64,000 bases of DNA from NCBI GenBank assembly GCA_013180625.2, contig SNVD02009484.1, positions 1 to 64,000 on the forward strand, written 5' to 3'. Below the pieces are notes generated by a model. The model did no database searches. It was not told the DNA's origin and saw only the letters and a program-made list of their open reading frames with translations. Position numbers and translations under genes: made by a program. This DNA comes from Boswellia sacra (Eukaryota > Streptophyta > Magnoliopsida > Sapindales > Burseraceae). This document shows, one piece after another, positions 21,655-34,639 of this stretch (position 1 is the stretch's first letter; every line of letters starts with the position of its first letter).

Positions 21655-24645
21655 TTTTTTTTAAGTCTTAAGCTTTCTTGAAATAGAAAATACTCTGACA
21701 CAAAAAATTTAATTTTCTCTAGAAAAGAAAGTAGAAGATTGGATTTCCTGAGAAAATTGTCTTGGAGATGAATTTAAGTTAAATGATATTGCCGGCAACA
21801 AATAATGCAATGTTGCTTTCTGAGTCTTCGTCAAGACAATTATTGAAAGAATTGAAATAACGTGTTGAAAAATTGCCTTTTGAATTGTTCCGTGTCGCTC
21901 CTGGGTAGTTTACGTACAAGAACGACAGAAACATATACTTCCACTTCTACGACATCGTTTCTAGAAAACAACAACAAACTTCAGATTACTTTGACTTGGC
22001 GATTGGATTGGTATAATATAATTTTATTGTCGATTGACAATCGTGGAAATGCGGAACGCGGTCAGAGTTGGAGGGTGAGCTGCTTCGTTGCATCGTAGAA
22101 AATCATTGCAAGAGCTTTCGTGGAAGTGCAGAGGGAGAGAATCTACAGGATGATAAGCACTTTTGTTAAAGGGCTCTCTCGCAAATTGCAACGTGAGAAA
22201 AAGCAAAAGAAGGGCAATTTGGTTAAGGTCATGTTAACAGCTTTTGGGATGTCTATTGTCTTTATCTATTAATGCGGCTGTTGTGGTGATTTTAGGTTTC
22301 CATTTACCTCACATGTTGCTTTATCAGTTCGTTCATTAATTGAATTAGTTTGAGATTGGAAGTTTCATTGACTCTTGAATAATTGTTTGGTTTGCATTAA
22401 TTATTACAAAATTGATTGATTTTGAGGGAGTGACAATTGTTTGACTCCATAGGCCATTTTATTTGCAAAATTTCCTTCTTCAAAATGGGATTAATTAATT
22501 CCTTTTGTAAATTTATTCACTCCCTGTAAAAATACTATACAATATTTGCAATTAATATATTATACACTTAATATTATGAATAAGTGGCATAACCAAAAAA
22601 ATTTGCTTGGGCGAAAAAGAATTTCAAAAAAAATTTGCAACATGAGTAGGAAGACATAATCAATCTAACCCTTTAAAATATAAATTCTAAGAACTAAACT
22701 TATATTATAATAAAATTAAAAAAATAATACTAATTATATGAGAATGGGATAAATATTAATAAATTTAAATATAAAAATATATATTATATTATTTTAGAAC
22801 CATAAATAAAGAAAATTTTTCACATATAGCTTAAACAAATTAAGAAAAAGGAAAAAATCTATTGTAGCCAAAAAAATCATGAATTTTATGGCGAAATTTT
22901 AAAAGGAAATTGTTTGCTATCTTTCCTTTATCGAAAAAAATTTCCAAGATAAGTATTTTTTCACTATTCCTTTCCAAACTTCAAATTTAAAGTTTAATAC
23001 TTGTTTTTCTTTAATAACAAAGAAGTTTGACATACATCTAAATTCGAAAAAAAAAATACATATCTTACCATAAATATGCGCATATTTCTATTAAAATTTA
23101 GTTATATAATCCAAATTAAATATTGGTAAAAAAAATTTAGCCCACCAAAAAAAAAAAACTTCTGATTACACCTCTGATGTTTATATAAATTAATTCAAAT
23201 AAAATCATATATGAGATTATTATACCATCAATTTATTTGTTGTTTTCACCTCGTCCTTCCATCATTTATGCATAGAAGTTTGTGTCTACTACACATATAA
23301 AATTAAAACCTAAAACAATAAGACAACTTTAATGATGTATCTTGTAATTATTCGGAGTTACATTAAGCTGTACCTCCGATACTTTTTCATAAAAAGTCAA
23401 GACGAATGGAATAAAGAAAATTAAATAAAGTTACCCAAAGAGGAAGAGGTGGAGCTAGCTGTGGCCTGTGGGGAACTTGTATATGTTGTCGGATACTTTA
23501 AAAATGTTAGAAATGCATAGAATGAGCTGGTCTTCTTGGATGTGAAACCGGCGGAGATTCTTCAACAATTGATAATTAGCCATCAAGAAACGTAAATATT
23601 ACACAGTAATCAACAAGGAATGTGCAGAGAACCCACCTGACATCTAGACAATCGATGAGGGGATTGGATCGCTTAATTTTTGGTGATAGATATTGGCTAG
23701 GCTTAATGATTATTGGTTTAATTCTCACAATAATATTCTGGGCCAGCGCAACAGAATCATTTAAGTATTTTCACATGAAAATTAATACAAGAATACTACT
23801 TTATTGAAGTAAGGAAAATATGCTTACTAGTGGCTAGCCCCATTTAAGAATGTTTAATATTATTTGAGGTTCAACTTCTCTATCAATAATATTTGACCAC
23901 TTTCAGATAAATTAACGAAGCAAACCCTTTTATTTAAATTAAGATAACCAAGCAACCATAATAACTGAAATCCTTAACCTCCTCTATCTATGATATGTTC
24001 TATAGCATGCTTAAATGAAATTTAATTATGTTCTACTTTGTCGCAGCATTCATGTAATGCATCGTTAACAAATAAGTAATATTACACCTCCTATTCTTTT
24101 ACAATCAGTTGACAAAATATTAATAGATAGATTATTACTATGTTATGTAATTTAATCTCATTTATTTATTTTATTTTTTACTCGTCTAATTATATTTTTA
24201 CCAACTCAGATTGTAAGAAATGTTGATTCTATATGAGTTGTATGTGTAACATTACTCTTAACAAATAGTGTACCATGCATTGATCACAACATCATTAGTA
24301 TGGTTTGCTTAATTTCTCTTTTTTGTATTATAATAATAATAATTGTTATTGTTATTATATATTGCGTCTTCTGGTGGAACTTTCCAATTTTTCCTCCTTA
24401 ATTAATTATTAATAGGCTGGTTTTATTAGGAAATTACTGTTTTTAGGCTTCTTGTACCATGTTTGATTATGAATTAGGATCAACTAATTGGTTTATAACT
24501 GGTAAGTATATGCTAAATATATAAACCAAGCACAGCCTCTTGTGACCAAATGACAACCTGTTAAAAAATCCCTCATCTTTCCCCATAAAAAAACTTGTAT
24601 TAGCTAGCTTTGATTATTTGATCGCAGAAGAGCGCTGCAGAAATA
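21655..24645. other. Intergenic, AT-rich, no supported gene
   Basis: This is the upstream region of the metalloproteinase and of the small gene at 24646. Around 22570-23170 the sequence resembles a decayed hAT-like element: the left side has GGCATAACCAAAAAAATTTG, the right side has TTTAGCCCACC and then A-rich sequence. Borders cannot be fixed. A TATA-like ATATATAAAC lies near 24518, about 125 bases before the small gene's ATG. Confidence 0.45.
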
Positions 24646-24900
24646 ATGGGGACAAAGGACAGCTCGTATGGCACCTCATGGGCTGATCAATGGGACTACA
24701 ACGACCCCACAAATCCAGAGTACCCTCCACCAGCCTCTGATGCCAACAAGAAGGGCAGTGATGGCAAATCCAAATACTCAAAGAAGGTCGGAGAAGGTCT
24801 TGGAAAGACCAAAGCGGCTGCATTAACCGGCATGAGGAAGGCCAAGCTTGGAGCCTCTGCAAGTTTTAAATGGATCAAGCAGAAATGTAACAAGAATTAA
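24646..24900 (+). CDS. Small conserved plant protein, 84 aa, function unknown
   Basis: An intact single-exon frame, starting MGTKDSSYGTSWADQWDYN and ending SFKWIKQKCNKN. The N-terminus is acidic and aromatic. The C-terminal half is basic, with the pattern KKVGEGLGKTKAAALTGMRK followed by KLGASASFKWIK. I recall this arrangement (aromatic/Asp start, then GEGLGKTK...TG...KWIK) from small uncharacterised plant proteins. There is no signal peptide or membrane span. The basic amphipathic second half could bind nucleic acid or membrane, but nothing in the sequence proves this. A TATA-like box and an A-rich leader support the start. Function is not known to me. Confidence 0.8.
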   Translation: MGTKDSSYGTSWADQWDYNDPTNPEYPPPASDANKKGSDGKSKYSKKVGEGLGKTKAAALTGMRKAKLGASASFKWIKQKCNKN

Positions 24901-26866
24901 TTGATAAAAGCAAAAAGCTAATAGCTTATTTGTAGTATGCAACTTCTGCGATGATCATTCTTTGTTCTTTAATTTCTTCTACGCTATATATATATTCTGA
25001 TGATCATTTCGATTGAATGATTTTGTCTCCTCTTTCATATTTTTTTAGTCAGGTGATGTTTGGTTCGATATTTGGTGGTCATATTCTAACTTCTAAAATA
25101 TTATGTTTCTAGAAATCATAATATTTAAAATTAAAAAAAAAAACAACTTTTTCAAATAATGTTAACCCATGTTATAATCGATTAAGACCAAAATATATAT
25201 ACTTTTACGTTGCATAACTTCAATTATTATATTAATTGCTTGTGACTTCTTTTTTATACGTGTGTAGTTGGTAACTGATCTAGATATATGATATTGATCA
25301 ATAATACGCAAGCAACAATGTCATGAATTTGAGTTGGTCAGCTTCCTTCTGGAGAAAAAAAAAAGTAGCTTATAGTTTTGGTCAACATTTCACATTTAAG
25401 ATAAAAAAAATTCAAGTCATTGTCATGCAAATTCATTCAACCTCAACAAACCACACACAAGAAACTTTCAATATTATGTTAACTTGTTTGATTAATATAC
25501 TCAACCAGCCGCTGAGGGGTAGGCTAGTTGATTGAGGAGCCTAAGACTAAGTGCATTAAGCTCCCATGAAAGTCTCAGATTCGTGTCCTTCCGATGAAAA
25601 CTTAAAGGTGCAAGAGTGTGTGTGTATATATATATATATATATGAACGACTTTTGATGCATGCATCTCTTTAATGTGAAAGGGGAGGTTTTTTTTTTTTT
25701 CTTTTGGCTCAACTATCTTCCCCAGCAATACATATGTCTAGACAGGCTAGTCGTTGTCGCAAGCTATATATACAATACAACATGATAAAATAGTCTGAAA
25801 TGCTAGAAGTCAAAGAAGGAAATCTCTAGAATGCCAGGGACGAAGATTTTCCAATTAGCTTCCTGATTGACAGCGATCGATTGAATGAAATCTTCGGAGA
25901 TTATTTCTAGTTTGATGAAGAAAATTGAAGTGATGCTCTCCACAGATGTCGATTTGTGTATTTGTTGCAATTTGGTCAATTTTCTCTGCCATTTCCTGCA
26001 ATTGTCAATGGCAGTTAATCCCGCCGCCCTGCATGCCCTCCCTCAGAGTTGAAAATAATGGCTACTAATATGCTGCAAGATGAAGTAATCAAGTGAAAAT
26101 TAGATTTATATTTTTAACATTTCACTTTGACACACATGTTGTTGCATTTCTCTTGTAACTTTTCACTCATTTGCATTTTACTCCACATTATTCAAACACA
26201 TTTTCTTTGTATATTATTCACAAAAACAAGAGCTGATATGCATATCTTCAATTTTTTTCCTTGTCCTTGTCTGGGCTAGGCCAACTTCTGAGATCTAATA
26301 TTAGTGGTTTAATTTTTCCCAAATTTTTTAAATCAAGAGTGAATCCTCAAAATTTTGCCAATTAATAGTAACGATTCTCCTGACAGAGACCAATTTTTTA
26401 AGTACTTGAAGTGCAGATGTTAGCCTTATGTCATTTTGTTATAAAAGATCCATGCCCGTAAGATCGGGCTTGTCTCCGTTACAGCTCAATATTCCATTGA
26501 TTGCACGAATTAGAAAGAAGGCAGATGCTGTGCATGTCTCGTGGGGCCGCAATCTAAATGTAATACATATTGCTGCCCGTTAGTGGTTCACATGTTCTCC
26601 TTTTCTTTTCTTTTCTTTTTCCCTATATTTTGGGTCGTAATATTAAATTTCCTGCTTGTTTATGTGCGATTTCATTATATAAACTCGAAGCATCAAACAA
26701 AAATTGACGTTATACGGTTAAAAAAGATTTCTGGAATACATGATTTGTTCTGCGGCTCTGGTTTCAGAAATGTTTGATCCAAACGGAACATATTTAATTT
26801 ATTAGTTGTGTCCAGTACCACATATCGTTTGCCCTTACAATCAATTGTAACGAAGCACCACCTGAT
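24901..26866. other. Intergenic, no supported gene
   Basis: AT-rich with a TA/TG microsatellite at about 25617-25643 and homopolymer A and T runs. The scattered open stretches are short, have no coding signature and are not counted. Confidence 0.5.
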
Positions 26867-26874
26867 GCTTAGAA

Positions 26875-27369
26875 TAGAGATGGCAACGAGGCTGGGTGGG
26901 AGCGGGAAGCCATTCCCACCCTCGTTATTTTTCAATTTAACCTCAGTTCCATTCCCCATATTATCCAAGGTGTTCATGTAGGGAATGTTTTCCTCAATCC
27001 CACCTCATTTCCCATGCCAACATCTTTTATATAATTAAACTTAGAGTTTTAACAAAATATGTAACATTTTACTTTTAGATACCAATATAATTTTATATTT
27101 TTCCAATAATCAATATATTAAATGTCAGATAAAAATAGTATTTATAAGTTTATATATGATAGTTTATTATATGGAAATAAAAATAACAATATATTTTATA
27201 TTTTTATACATAATGGTAGGATTCGGGACAGGTGTCAAGTGGGGGTAGTAAACCCATCACCATTCCATTACAGTACAGAAATTAAAATTCTATCACATTC
27301 TCGCCCCATCCTCATCCTCACCTCAATAGAGGCAGATCTCCAACTTCATGGTTCATTTCCCCATTCCTA
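26875..27369. mobile_element. Non-autonomous hAT element, 495 bp
   Basis: It is flanked by the perfect 8-bp duplication GCTTAGAA (26867-26874 and 27370-27377). The left end is TAGAGATGGCAACG and the complement of the right end is TAGGAATGGGG. GGGTGGGAGCGGG-type subterminal motifs lie on the left, with matching C-rich motifs near the right. No coding capacity. Confidence 0.82.
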
Positions 27370-27450
27370 GCTTAGAAGAAGTTTATGGTAAGATGAGTAA
27401 GTTTAATTGTGATATCAACTTTAGACAACCCATTCAGATCCTATAAAGAA

Positions 27451-27493
27451 TGTGTGTGTGCGCGCGCGTGTGTGTGCGCGCGTGTGTGTGTGT
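27451..27493. repeat. Alternating (TG)n(CG)n(TG)n(CG)n(TG)n tract
   Basis: 43 bases of strictly alternating purine and pyrimidine with two CG blocks. Such sequence can adopt Z-DNA under negative supercoiling. It lies about 725 bases upstream of the aldo-keto reductase ATG. Confidence 0.85.
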
Positions 27494-28217
27494 AAGAGTT
27501 CAGTATTACGAAGCTTTAATTCAAATGTGACCGTGCAAATTACTGCACATTGTTATCACAATTTGTATGAAACAAAGGCGAATTGGATAAGTAATTAATA
27601 ACATATACGGTCACATGTGAGATCCACCTCGATGCAACATATAACATAAAAGCCGTCGTGTTTGTTCACGGGCAATCGTATCACCCAAATTAAGAAGAGA
27701 TACGAAAAAACTTTGTCGGAGAAGTGGGACTGACAGGGACAATATTATTAAGTCTATGAGTCGACGGGCCCATAAGCCGTATGTGGATGTGCAACTTTAC
27801 AATTACAGGCCCACAATTAAAGACCTATTTTGCAGTACCTTTTGTCTTGTTGACTATACACAATCTTCCCTGGCCTAGAGCATACGTAGTGCAGGTTTTG
27901 ATTCCGTTATTTGAGTTCTAAAATAAGTAATTGAAGTGGTTACTTGTTTTTAGGCAGCAGTCTCTCCATGTTAGTGGAGGAGCGTTATTTGTAAACAATC
28001 TAAAAGTAACGTGGTTAAGAATAAGGCAGAGTTAGTAAGAAAATTTTTCATTTAGTGACTCGGTCATTTCATTTGGAAGCCCATTGCTCTCTCTAATCTC
28101 TAGGACCCTAAAGCAAACGAAAAGACAAAGATAAGTTATCGATCAGGTTGCCCATTACCAGACTTGTTGCTGTAGCAAATTGGGAAACCTGCCCAGAGCT
28201 TTGCTGTGAAAATAGCA

Positions 28218-29487
28218 ATGGAAAACGATTCCGGGGTGGCTTCAATCAGTATTCCAGAGGTCCTTCTCAAGTCTAGCAATAGGAGAATGCCTGTGTTGGG
28301 CTTGGGTACAGCAGCCTCCCCTTTTGCAGGATCGGAGACTACTAAGCTGGCAATTCTTGAAGCAATCAAGCTTGGTTACAGACACTTCGATACGGCTACC
28401 CTCTACCAGACAGAGCAGCCACTTGGCGATGCAATAGCTGAAGCACTCTCTCTTGGAATAATCAAGTCTCGAGATGAACTCTTCATCACATCAAAGTTAT
28501 GGTGCAGCGATGCACATCATGATCTTGTTGTTCCTGCCCTTCAGAAGAGTTTAGAGTAAAACATTTCTCTCCATCTTGATATCCATCTCCTGCATAAAAT
28601 TTTGGTCGGATTAGAATATCTTTTTTTTTTTTTTTACTGTTATTGCAATTGCAGGAACCTTCAGTTGCAGTACCTTGATCTGTATCTAATTCATTGGCCT
28701 GTGAGCTCAAAGCCTGGAAGCTACGAGTTCCCTATAAAGAAGGACGATTTTCTGCCGATGGATTACAAGTCTGTATGGGAAGCCATGGAAGAATGCCAGA
28801 AACTTGGGTTAACAAGGTCCATTGGAGTGAGCAATTTCTCATGTAAAAAGCTCGGAGAAATCCTTTCCATAGCAAAGATACCCCCAGCTGTCGATCAAGT
28901 GAGTTTCCAAAATAATTGCCTTACAGTTTCTAGTGAGCCTATCTATTTTCAAGCAATGAAGTGAATTTTTTTTCATTGTAATTTTAAAAGGTGGAGTTCA
29001 ACCCACTTTGGCAACAAAACAAGTTGAGAGAGTTCTGCAAGGCCAATAATATCCTTGTGACAGCGTATGCTCCTCTAGGAGCCCAAGGAACTATTTGGGG
29101 TAGCAACAGAGTCATGGAATGTCAAGTGCTAAAACAAATTGCGGAGGCCAAAGGGAAGACTGTTGCTCAGGTGCTTCTAGTATTGATTTGGCAATTACAT
29201 TTTTTAGTTTAATTTGATCCTGCATTTTGGATGAACTTAGAATTATATTGGTTTTGCAACAGGTGTGTTTAAGGTGGGAGTATGAACAGGGTGTGTGTGT
29301 GGTGGTGAAGAGTTTCAACAAGGAAAGGATGAAAGAGAACCTGGAGATTTTCAACTGGGAATTAAGCAAAGAAGATTTGGAGAAAATCAGTAGTATAGAA
29401 CAAAGCAGAGGATGCCTCGGAGAGGATTACATCTCAGCAAATGGACCTAACAGAACTATCGAGGAGCTCTGGGATGGAGAAATTTGA
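28218..29487 (+). CDS. NADPH-dependent aldo-keto reductase, four exons, 328 aa
   Basis: Exons are 28218-28555, 28655-28898, 28991-29170 and 29263-29487; all introns are GT/AG and the joined frame is unbroken. It is a soluble (alpha/beta)8-barrel enzyme that reduces carbonyls with NADPH. Asp58 and Tyr63 ([10 protein letters not shown]), Lys93 (ITSKLW) and His126 (LYLIHWP) form the catalytic tetrad. SIGVSNFS and VEFNPLWQQ are family signatures, and [13 protein letters not shown] is the NADPH-phosphate-binding loop. It groups by eye with the plant AKR4-like enzymes (chalcone, codeinone and methylecgonone reductases; deoxymugineic acid synthase), but sequence alone does not give the substrate. 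The ATG at 28218 was chosen because it directly precedes the conserved start. Length is normal for the family. Confidence 0.95.
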
Positions 29488-29640
29488 TTTGGTAATTAAA
29501 CTTAGCTAGGAGTACAAGTGATTATTGTAATGAAAGAATGTAATGCTATCATTTGGGAGCTGTGGAAGGAGAAATTTGGTTTGGTACTAAACCATAGCTA
29601 GAGGGTAACAGAATTATTGTAATTGCTATCATTATGATCA
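29463..29640 (+). repeat. Local tandem duplication of the aldo-keto reductase 3' end
   Basis: The segment 29463-29552, with the last codons and the beginning of the 3' UTR, is repeated at about 29553-29640 with differences. GGAGCTCTGGGATGGAGAAA is followed later by GGAGCTGTGGAAGGAGAAAT. Then TTTGGTAATTAAACTTAGCT is matched by TTTGGTACTAAACCATAGCT, and TAATGCTATCATT is matched by TAATTGCTATCATT. The second copy is non-coding. Confidence 0.8.
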
Positions 29641-30445
29641 GCTTGTCACTTTCAGTAGTTTATATCAAGTCCTCAATAATTATGTTCTTTTAGACAAATC
29701 AAAAAAAGGAAAATGTATTTATCAAATTAATATAACTCAGCATCCCGCCTTACACCTACAAGCAAACAAATCAACATTCCAACTTAAATTGAACTTTTAA
29801 ATAGTCAGAGGTATCCTATATCCGAATCTAGCCAAGCTATATTTTATCGGCTGTTAAACAAGGCCAGCCCGCAAATTCTTCACTAAAAGCAAACCAAAAA
29901 GAATATAAGATAAATGTGTATATGATTTGTTGTGCCTTCCATCTTTCTGTTGCAATCAGTAATGTTTAACTGCAAACTTCGGACTTTATTAATACAAGAC
30001 CATTAGAGGCCATTTTAGAGGTGACTTTTTAGCTTACTATCTCTTGAAGTTGGATCCAGATGCTGCCTAGAATAAGGAAGAGGAACTAATCCTGGATGGT
30101 GGGAAGGAGAGAGCTTGATCCTCACATATCCAAGCATTCAAGTGCATTGGTAAGCATTCCAAAACCACCAATCAAATGCAAATTCTCATTACAGAGAAAA
30201 AGAAAATGAAAAATCTCAATCTGTCAATGGAAGCTAAATCTTTCATTCATTCATTCCACATGAATAAAATATATATACAGACTCCAGCCTAGTGGAAAAC
30301 AGATAAAGAGTGGTGCTTACAACATGTTGTCCTATTGCTCCATGTAAACAGCTCTGCATCGAAGTAAATGCAACAAGACAAACCTTTCTCTGCAGCATCA
30401 GGGCATCCCCGAGAAAGAGAAATAACATACAATTTGAATTTGTAT

Positions 30446-33400
30446 TTAACATCGTCCAGGCCTTTCATAACTTGGAGGTAAGGATGGACAATTCTCATTC
30501 ATGTTCGCATATGGCTCCAAGGTGTTATACTCAGGTAATTCCATTCTATATTCACCAAGAATCTGACAGAAAGGGAGCTTACCATCCTCATTGTTACACC
30601 AACTTGGCAAGCGTGTTTGGTTATTCTCGAAAATCTTAAGCATGTATGCATCACGAATCTGTCAACAGGATAAAAAACATGTTATACCCAATGGATATAA
30701 GTCACAAATATAACAAAAAGAAGAATTAGCCATTTACTTACTGTAAATTCAGTCACTTGGATAGAATTAGAAATAGGACCAAAGACTCCAGCTTCTTTGT
30801 ACATTTCAAGTATAAAGGCAACACATGTTGTTGATTTCCCATCACTGTATACCCACTCGTCTTGTTCTGGGATGGTAAGTAATTGATCAAAGCTCATTCC
30901 ACGCTTTTCAGTCTCATCTAGAACTCCATAGAGGTCCAAATCCTGATAAAAATAGGTTAAAGAGTGAACAAACTGAGCAACATGTGAAATTTTGAGGAAT
31001 AAGAATAATTAACTCAACTAGTATTGCCCAAGGTACTAGATTGAAAATCACATTTCTCAGCATTCATTTTCACCCTTAGAATCAAGTAATTCTAAAAGGT
31101 ATCATCATATCACAATAATTTATTATGATTTTTATTATTATTATTTTCTTAATGATAATTACCAATTCCAAGCAGTAACAGAGTATACCATCTCGGAACT
31201 ACCCTATGGCTACTATGTTAATTTCAAGGAAACTACCAAATGAAAGTTTTAGTAAATGAAAAAAGAGTCCCAGTACATACAACAATTTTGATTGACCAAA
31301 CAACAGGAGGAAAAGGAATTGATCTAGGTATAATCACGAAGTACCTCAGTTCCAAGCCGCTTATTTAATGCTTCATTCCACATGTTTGCAGCATAAGCTG
31401 GCTGCACCCTAGTCCACATTGACATGACAGAAATGACCTGCAATGGGAATTAAAGATTGCAAATGTTATTTGCATGATGTTCTCAATTCTTTATATCCTC
31501 GTCGAAAAAATTTAAATGATTGCATTTTGTGCATAGACTCTTACGCTCATAGTAGCAACAACCATTAAAGCATGAAAAGAAACTTTCACTCAGAATATTA
31601 TGTCGGATTTACAAGAAAGATTTAATTTGACCATGATCATGTACATTGAAGAACATACAGATATATGTTTATAAACATATTGGAACATTGCACCCAGTTT
31701 ACATGATCATGGATGAACCATGTAACACAGTGTGTGCTTGTTCATATGTACTTTGCACAAAAGAAAATCAATGTCCTAAAACAGAACTTTACCATTGCCA
31801 CTATCATGAACATAGCCTCACAACAAGTTTCCAAAATTTGAAGAAGAAAGGACCAAACCAAATACTTATGTCACAAACAGCATAAATATTTTAATAGCAC
31901 AATGTCTTTCATATAGAAAGCAAGTTCAAGAACACATCACTCTTATTAAAGTATATTACACAAAAGATCAGGAGATGAATACCAAGTGAGCATCAAGAGG
32001 TGGTGGATAGTTGTCAGCTATGGTATCAATCCAACTAAATATCATGTTATGATAACCATATGGCTTTCCTGACATGCTCCGGGCATATTCCCATGCTGCC
32101 GTAGAGTCAAATTTTGCTCGCACATCAGGATGTAAAGGCAGTAAGGCTATATGTGGATTAGAATTATCCTTTAACGCCAATTCCCACCATTCATCCCATG
32201 GAATTACCACTATAATCTCTTCCCCCTGCAAATCCATACAAGTTTGTGGTGTAAGGACAAAACATCCTTCGAGAGATCCAAAACATACAACATCCATAAA
32301 AATTCTTTATATAAGAGCAACTAGAAACTTTCATTCTTCTACATATAAAAGAAACACACTCATTTTCCAGATAGATTTCAAAAAAATGAATGATCAATAC
32401 TCCTCTCTTACAGCTAACCATCCTGGTTCTATGTTACCTGAATTTCCACACAGGTTTGCAGCCTATTGTCTCTTGCTAGATGTTCTCTGAGATATGTTTT
32501 TGTTTTCAAATTTTGATAAGAATATATGGTAAATTTTAAATTTTCTGAATTTTCAAAGTGATATGTGATTAATATTGATTTTAAATGTATTAGTAAATGT
32601 GCATTTTGAAAAAACAGGATTCTAAAAACGAAAACAAACAAGGCCTTAAAGCAACTGAAATCCACTGTCTTTGCTCTAGTACACTAATTCAACTTAAAAA
32701 GAAAAAAAAATTCACAAAATTGTATTAAAGTACCAGAATAAGAATTTCACCAATTCTGAATTTATGGGTGCAAATATTTGGTTTGTTAGTGAAAAACATA
32801 CATCTTTTTCTAACTGGCAATGGAAAATAAGAGAAAAAAAAAAAACACAGAATGATGTAGATGAGAAACAGCAGTTGCAAAATACTCAAATCAATGTAGA
32901 ATAAGGATGTGATTGAGCCAAATAATTTAAATTGTTAGATGTTGGACCTTTTTTTTCTTTTTCTGATCTGCAAACTATATTTGATTCTGTTAATTGCATA
33001 CCTTTTCATTCTCATGTCCAGATTCACCAACCCAAAGATTACCCTCTTCATCCTTCAAACAAACTGCTGTATGACCAGCAAAAGCTCCAGTCACCCATTT
33101 CTCCAACGTCTCAAATCCACCCCACCTACCACGGATCTTTGACACTGCCAGAAAATCACCTGAGTGGACATCTTCTGGATTTATGGTTGCACGCCAAGGC
33201 TGAGGACGTTTTTCAAATGAAGCACCCATGTGCTTCTCCAGAAAAGCTATGTTAGCTTTCTGGCCCCAAGCAGTATTAGAAAATAGAGGCAAGACGTCAA
33301 TTAAAGAACGCAAGGTCCCCAGCATTCCTGACGGCATGAGAAATACAGAGATTCCATGCTGCTTTACCTGATCAATGGATAGTGAGAATTTCACCTCAAT

Positions 33401-34553
33401 GCAACAAAACTATTAGTGTAAAATTTGCAGACACTGAAATAAAAGCATACATATTCCAATTCTGCAGATTCTTCCCAAGACTCAAACTTCAGTGTATGCT
33501 CTCGAGCAGAAAAGTAGTAGTCCCAAGTAATCCTGTAGGGTGTTGCAAAGACATAAAGATCCATACAGGTCCAGCTGTGCGCATCTGATGTCTGCCATCA
33601 GTAAACAAAATTATTTTCCTTGAACGAAAAGCAACCTTGGAAACACATCATAATAGGTAAAGATAATAATAACCATTTCAGTTTCAGAGGACAGACAATC
33701 AACCAGTGTATCAATAATCTGTCTATACTTAAATGTATATAGATATACACCACGCAAACCTCCCCTTTCAATTTCAACCACATCCCCCAACCCTAATATG
33801 AATTTGGATTTGATCTTAAGACATCTTGCACAACTACGCTATCAACTAACCTAACTACTAGTATCTACATTGATTATTCTATTCCTAGCTTTTATTTTTC
33901 TAAAACTCAATTATAATGAAACAAATTTGAAGTTTGATAGCTGCTCAAATATCTAAATACTCCTTAAACTTTAGTGTGATACCATTAAATAAACTCTGAT
34001 GGCTACTGAAAAATCCTCGACGATACTTTCAATCATCAAACACTCCTCAACAAAAGTCATACACTGATAGAAAGAATTCCAGACACTCAATTGCAGGGCA
34101 AAATCTCTTCAAATATACAAGACTGATTTTTAATTCATGAACTTAACTTAATGTTCACTCGAATTAATTCAATTATCAACAAAAAGAAACGCACTCTATC
34201 ATCCAACTAATTGCCCAAAAAAATGAAAAATTACAAACAATAACCAAAATTACCGTGAGATGAAGAACACCCCCGCCCAAGCCGGAGTCACGATCACCTT
34301 CGGTGAACTCAAGGCGAGCTTCGTTACCGTAAAAGCAAGCTCCTTTCCATTCAATGGAGCCGTTATCAGGAGTAACCGATCCTACATAATACGGCAACAA
34401 ATCAACGGCAGTGTGAAAATTATTCAGCACCGGCCAAGATATCTCGTGTGGCAGCACCGCAAGCACATCCTTCGCTCTAAAAGGAACCTTCAAACCTTCA
34501 CCAAAACCTAACCCTAAGAAACATAAAAGCAATACCAATAAATTCCGAGACAT
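30446..34553 (-). CDS. Secreted conserved protein, seven exons, 518 aa; possible permuted papain-like fold
   Basis: Exons in coding order: 34553-34254, 33591-33451, 33367-33002, 32225-31983, 31437-31345, 30942-30742 and 30658-30446. All borders are GT/AG, all exons are whole codons (phase 0), and there is no stop before the end. Residues 1-20 are a signal peptide (MSRNLLVLLLCFLGLGFGEG). The conserved middle has VHSGDFLAVSKIRGRWGG, then GAFAGHTAVCLKDEEGNLWV (His246). Later come DEWVYSDGKSTTCVAFILEM (Cys421) and YKEAGVFG. A Gly-His before the core and a Cys near the end, at the start of a helix, is the order seen in permuted NlpC/P60 and YiiX-type papain folds. That assignment is my inference. 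The family is conserved in plants to my recollection, without known function. Confidence 0.88.
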
Positions 34554-34639
34554 TTTTAGAGCTTTTATTATTTTCTTAATTTTTTTAGTTTTTCCGCTCT
34601 TATTGGTAAGAACTCTTTGATGGATTTTCGAGTTCAAAT

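Noticed and set aside
22150..22272. 40-codon plus-strand frame starting MISTFVKGLSRKLQREKKQ
   Set aside because: Too short, no recognised family, and no promoter or conservation evidence; kept only as a note.
23622..23807. 61-codon frame with one hydrophobic stretch (LGLMIIGLILTIIFWAS)
   Set aside because: It lacks supporting signals; such stretches arise by chance in AT-rich DNA.
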